Shown: positions 28,074-30,901 of the stretch, piece after piece
Position numbering within the stretch: the stretch's first letter is position 1
How the letters are laid out: each line of letters opens with the position of its first letter
From: JASJHI01 sp965371355
GTDB lineage: Bacteria > Actinomycetota > Acidimicrobiia > Acidimicrobiales > Ilumatobacteraceae
NCBI GenBank assembly: GCA_965371355.1
Contig: CBDUYD010000013.1
Coordinates: 1 to 30,901 of the forward strand
DNA: 30,901 nt
Direction of reading: 5' to 3'
Notes under the pieces: generated by a model
What the model was told of the DNA's origin: nothing
Database searches by the model: none
Seen by the model: the letters and a program-made list of their open reading frames with translations, nothing else
Program-made: the position numbers and the translations under genes

Positions 28074-30901
28074 CCGTCGGCGAATCCGCCGGATCGCATC
28101 GCGTCGACCAACTCGGGCGGCGCGGCCGAGATCGGTTCGCCGTTTACCTTGCGGACCTCGATCGCCTTCGCCCTTCCGTTCTTGACCAGCAGTTGCAGCG
28201 CCTCGATCCACGACGTGTCGGCACCGGTAGCGGGGAACGTGACCAGATGGTGTGCGCGCCGATCGAACCAGACGAGCAGCTCACCGTCGCGGAGGACGAC
28301 GATCGAGGACACGCTGCGCGCCGGCCGACCGGTGGTGGCGGGCCAGGCCAGCGCTGCGCCGAACGGCTGCGCGGCGTCGGTGGACGCGAGCGCGATCGGC
28401 TCGACCATGGTGTCGGCGCCGAGCGCCTCATCGGGAGATTCGCGGGCTGCTCGTAGGCGGTCGACCGCCCCCGGCAACGCGAACTGCGCGGCGCCGAGAC
28501 CGTCGACGAAGTAGCCGCGCCGGACCTGACCGCGCTCTTCGAGCACCTTGAGCACTCCGTAGACCGACGTGAAACCACCGGTGATCCCCTCGGCGAGGAC
28601 CGCCTCACGGGTGAGGATCCCGTACCGTTCGACGAGTTGCAGGGCCTGTGCATGAGCGACCTCGGTCGGTGACGGCACGGGCTCGAGGAGTGGCGCGACG
28701 AGGCTCCAGCGACCCTGACCGGCCGGTGGGCCGAGTCGGCTCAGGCGTCCCGGCCGCGGCCGTCCCCGCAAGCGGGCCGCATTGCGCGAGGGCACCTTGG
28801 CCCCCCCTCCGCCGATCACCGCCCGGAGCGGGGTGAGCGAGTCGTTGGTGACCTCGCCGGCCCACACGAGATCCCACAGTGCAGCGAGCAGCTCGGCGTC
28901 GTGGGCCCCGGGAGCGGCACCGCGCAGCTGACCCCAGAAGCTCGCCCCGGCATCGGCGAGCAAGGTGCGGATCGCATCGTGGAGCACTCCCTCGGGCGGA
29001 TCGCGCCGTTCCCAGCCGGGGGCGAGGAGCGCCAGCTGATCGGCGAAGCACAGCCGGACCCGGCCGTCGCGTGCGCCGACCGCGCCCGCGCCCACCCAGA
29101 TGACCTCACCCGACGTGCACAGTTCGTCGAGCATCGCGGGCCGATAGGCGCGGACCCGCGACGGCAGGACGTCGGTGTCGATCGTCGACGCGACGATCGC
29201 CGAACCCGAGAGCGAGCCCAGCGTCTCGACGAGCGCTTCCTGGCCGCGTCGCTCGGCGGGGATGTTGTGCCAGGCGGGCAGGAACCGCGCGAAGGCGCGC
29301 TGCTCGACGGGCTCGACCTCGCGGCGCAGCGTGGCGAGCGAGCGTCGGCGGAGCTGCCGGAGCACGTCGACGTCGCAGAACTCCCTCGTGACCCCGCCAG
29401 GTCGGAATTCGCCGACGACGACGCGACCCTCGCCCTCGAGCGCGGCCAGCGCGCCGGCGGCGCGCTCGACGGGCGTGCCGAGACGCCGCGCGATGTCGGC
29501 GGCGAGAAAGGGGCCGTGCGTGCGCGCGTACCGACCGACGAGTTCTTCGAGTGGACGAGACACCGGCTCGGTGTAGGCCATCGGGAGTCCGAGGGGCAGC
29601 GACGAGCCGAGCGCGTCGCGGTAACGCGACGCGTCGTCGGCGGCGGCGACCCGAGACTCGCCCGCCACGGTGATCTCGATCACCCGCTTCTCGGCGATCA
29701 GGGTCGCCAGCCATTCGGCGACTGCGCCGGGCGCGCAGCGAACGTCGACCTCGGCCGGCGAGAGATCGCCCACCTTGCGCAGCACATCGTGCAACTCGTC
29801 GGCCGACCGGGCGCGGCGGCCCTCGGCGACACACTGCAGCTCGAGTTCGACGTCGGCGAGCACGTCGGGGTCGAGCAGCTCTCGCAGCTCCTCGGCGCCG
29901 AGGAGATCGCGGAGCAGATCGCGATCGAGGGCCAGGGCGGCGGCGCGGCGCTCGGCGAGCGGCGCGTCGCCTTCGTACATGTATGCCGCGATCCAGTTGA
30001 ACAGCAGGCTCGACGCCATCGGGCTCGCCTTCTGCGTGTCGACGCTGACCACCCGAACAGTGCGCGAGCGGACCTGCGCGAGCACGTCGCGCAGAGCGGG
30101 AACGTCGAACACGTCCTGCAGACACTCGCGAGACGCCTCGAGCAGGATCGGGAACGTCGGAAACTTGGCCGCGACCGACAAGAGGTCGGCCGCCCGTTGC
30201 CGCTGCTGCCACAGCGGGGTTCGCCGATCGGGACGTCGGCGTGGCAGCAGTAGCGCCCGGCCGGCGCACTCGCGGAAGCGTGCGGAGAACAGCGCCGTCT
30301 GGGGCAGCGTCGACACGACGAGCTCTTCGATGTCGTCGGGATCGATGAGTAGCGCATCGAGCGGCAATTCGTCGGCAGATTCGGGGAGGCGGATGACAAT
30401 CCCGTCGTCGCCCCACATCGTCTCGACGGGCAGGTCGTACCTCTCGGCGAGCCGCTGCTCGATCGCCATCGCCCACGGCGCGTGCACCGGCGTGCCGAAC
30501 GGGCTGAGAAGGCACACCCGCCAGTCGCCGATCTCGTCGCGGAAGCGCTCGACGACCATCGTGCGGTCGTCCGGCACTACCCCGGTCGCCTCGACCTGTT
30601 CGTCGAGGTACTGGAGCAGGTTGTCGGCCGCCAGCTCATCGAGGGCGTAGTGCGAGCGCAGACGCTCGTGGGCCGCGTCCGGCGCCAGACCGCGCATCTC
30701 GCGCACGAAGGCGCCGAGGGCTCGACCCAGCTCGAGCGGGCGGCCCGGACGGTCGCCGTGCCAGAACGGCATCTTGCCCGGCTGACCCGGCGCCGGCGTC
30801 ACGGTCACCCGCTCGAACGTGATGTCCTCGATGCGCCAGGTGGATGCTCCGAGCACGAATGTCTCACCCGGACGGCTCTCGTACACCATCTCCTCGTCGA
30901 G
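28046..30901 (-). CDS. lhr: Lhr-type helicase, C-terminal part (truncated by window edge)
   Basis: An open frame of 951 codons enters from the right edge (first codons visible: LDEE, then MVYESRPGETFVLG). It carries the C-terminal half of Lhr, a large helicase of about 1500 residues; the RecA-like motor domains lie outside the window. Typical segments are GKMPFWHGDRPGRP, HSRF-like ALFSARFRECAGRALLLPRR, and, in the C-terminal domain, DVLPSRVRAYRPAMLDELCTSGEVIWVGAG. Lhr unwinds DNA and RNA:DNA hybrids; its C-terminal domain assembles tetramers in mycobacteria and is linked to DNA repair. The last codons lie in a tandemly duplicated 43-bp repeat. The stop is at 28046-28048. Confidence 0.93.
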   Translation of the reverse strand, partial: LDEEMVYESRPGETFVLGASTWRIEDITFERVTVTPAPGQPGKMPFWHGDRPGRPLELGRALGAFVREMRGLAPDAAHERLRSHYALDELAADNLLQYLDEQVEATGVVPDDRTMVVERFRDEIGDWRVCLLSPFGTPVHAPWAMAIEQRLAERYDLPVETMWGDDGIVIRLPESADELPLDALLIDPDDIEELVVSTLPQTALFSARFRECAGRALLLPRRRPDRRTPLWQQRQRAADLLSVAAKFPTFPILLEASRECLQDVFDVPALRDVLAQVRSRTVRVVSVDTQKASPMASSLLFNWIAAYMYEGDAPLAERRAAALALDRDLLRDLLGAEELRELLDPDVLADVELELQCVAEGRRARSADELHDVLRKVGDLSPAEVDVRCAPGAVAEWLATLIAEKRVIEITVAGESRVAAADDASRYRDALGSSLPLGLPMAYTEPVSRPLEELVGRYARTHGPFLAADIARRLGTPVERAAGALAALEGEGRVVVGEFRPGGVTREFCDVDVLRQLRRRSLATLRREVEPVEQRAFARFLPAWHNIPAERRGQEALVETLGSLSGSAIVASTIDTDVLPSRVRAYRPAMLDELCTSGEVIWVGAGAVGARDGRVRLCFADQLALLAPGWERRDPPEGVLHDAIRTLLADAGASFWGQLRGAAPGAHDAELLAALWDLVWAGEVTNDSLTPLRAVIGGGGAKVPSRNAARLRGRPRPGRLSRLGPPAGQGRWSLVAPLLEPVPSPTEVAHAQALQLVERYGILTREAVLAEGITGGFTSVYGVLKVLEERGQVRRGYFVDGLGAAQFALPGAVDRLRAARESPDEALGADTMVEPIALASTDAAQPFGAALAWPATTGRPARSVSSIVVLRDGELLVWFDRRAHHLVTFPATGADTSWIEALQLLVKNGRAKAIEVRKVNGEPISAAPPELVDAMRSGGFADGYRGLTYRE

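Noticed and set aside
1..30901. tRNA, rRNA, riboswitch, insertion sequence or phage genes
   Set aside because: I looked for these on both strands and saw no cloverleaf, ribosomal segment, known aptamer core, transposase or integrase. Gaps between genes are all below about 220 bp.

Overview
The window is dense, GC-rich chromosomal DNA from an actinobacterium. Markers are a WhiB protein, a PdtaS-type sensor kinase, a DUF3107 protein, a mycothiol-dependent-isomerase-family protein, paired ArsA/Get3-like ATPases, a class E-type sortase and an EchA6-like protein. A complete System I (Ccm) cytochrome c maturation operon is not what mycobacteria or streptomycetes use, so a deep-branching class such as Acidimicrobiia (Ilumatobacter-like) is the best guess; this is inference from gene content only. 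I see no rRNA, tRNA, CRISPR array, insertion sequence or phage gene.

Layout. 1-2.2 kb (minus): a three-gene operon, TetR regulator, maleylpyruvate-isomerase-family protein and a beta-lactamase-fold di-iron protein, behind a promoter with a 15-bp palindrome over the start codon. 2.3-4.1 kb (minus): etfB-etfA. 4.2-5.8 kb: a lipid kinase and a convergent glycerophosphodiester phosphodiesterase that overlap tail to tail. 5.9-10.5 kb: whiB1-like gene, facing a minus-strand run DUF3107, two ArsA-like ATPases and pdtaS; a tandem 71-bp-period hairpin repeat lies between the facing ends. 10.5-12.5 kb: a three-cysteine winged-helix regulator divergent from an Mrp/ApbC-type Fe-S carrier. 12.6-16.1 kb (plus): zincin, a family A DNA polymerase, a DUF4328 membrane protein and a histidine phosphatase. 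16.2-23.0 kb (minus): ccmABCDEFGHI with mostly overlapping start and stop codons. 23.1-28.0 kb: sortase (plus), EchA6-like protein (minus), small membrane protein, TetR regulator and carotenoid oxygenase (all plus). 28.0-30.9 kb (minus): the C-terminal part of an Lhr-type helicase running off the window edge.

Functional themes are electron transfer and respiration (ETF, Ccm), Fe-S or redox regulation (WhiB, three-cysteine regulator, Mrp), and lipid metabolism (lipid kinase, phosphodiesterase, EchA6-like). The most striking non-coding signal is a recurring TAnnnT hexamer 6-12 nt before start codons that lack a ribosome binding site, which suggests leaderless transcription of about a dozen genes. 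No wholly unknown multi-gene system is evident. The points most worth checking are the System I Ccm operon with a cysteine-rich CcmE, the asymmetric ArsA pair next to pdtaS, the non-catalytic EchA6-like protein, the polymerase active-site variants, and the two TetR operators.
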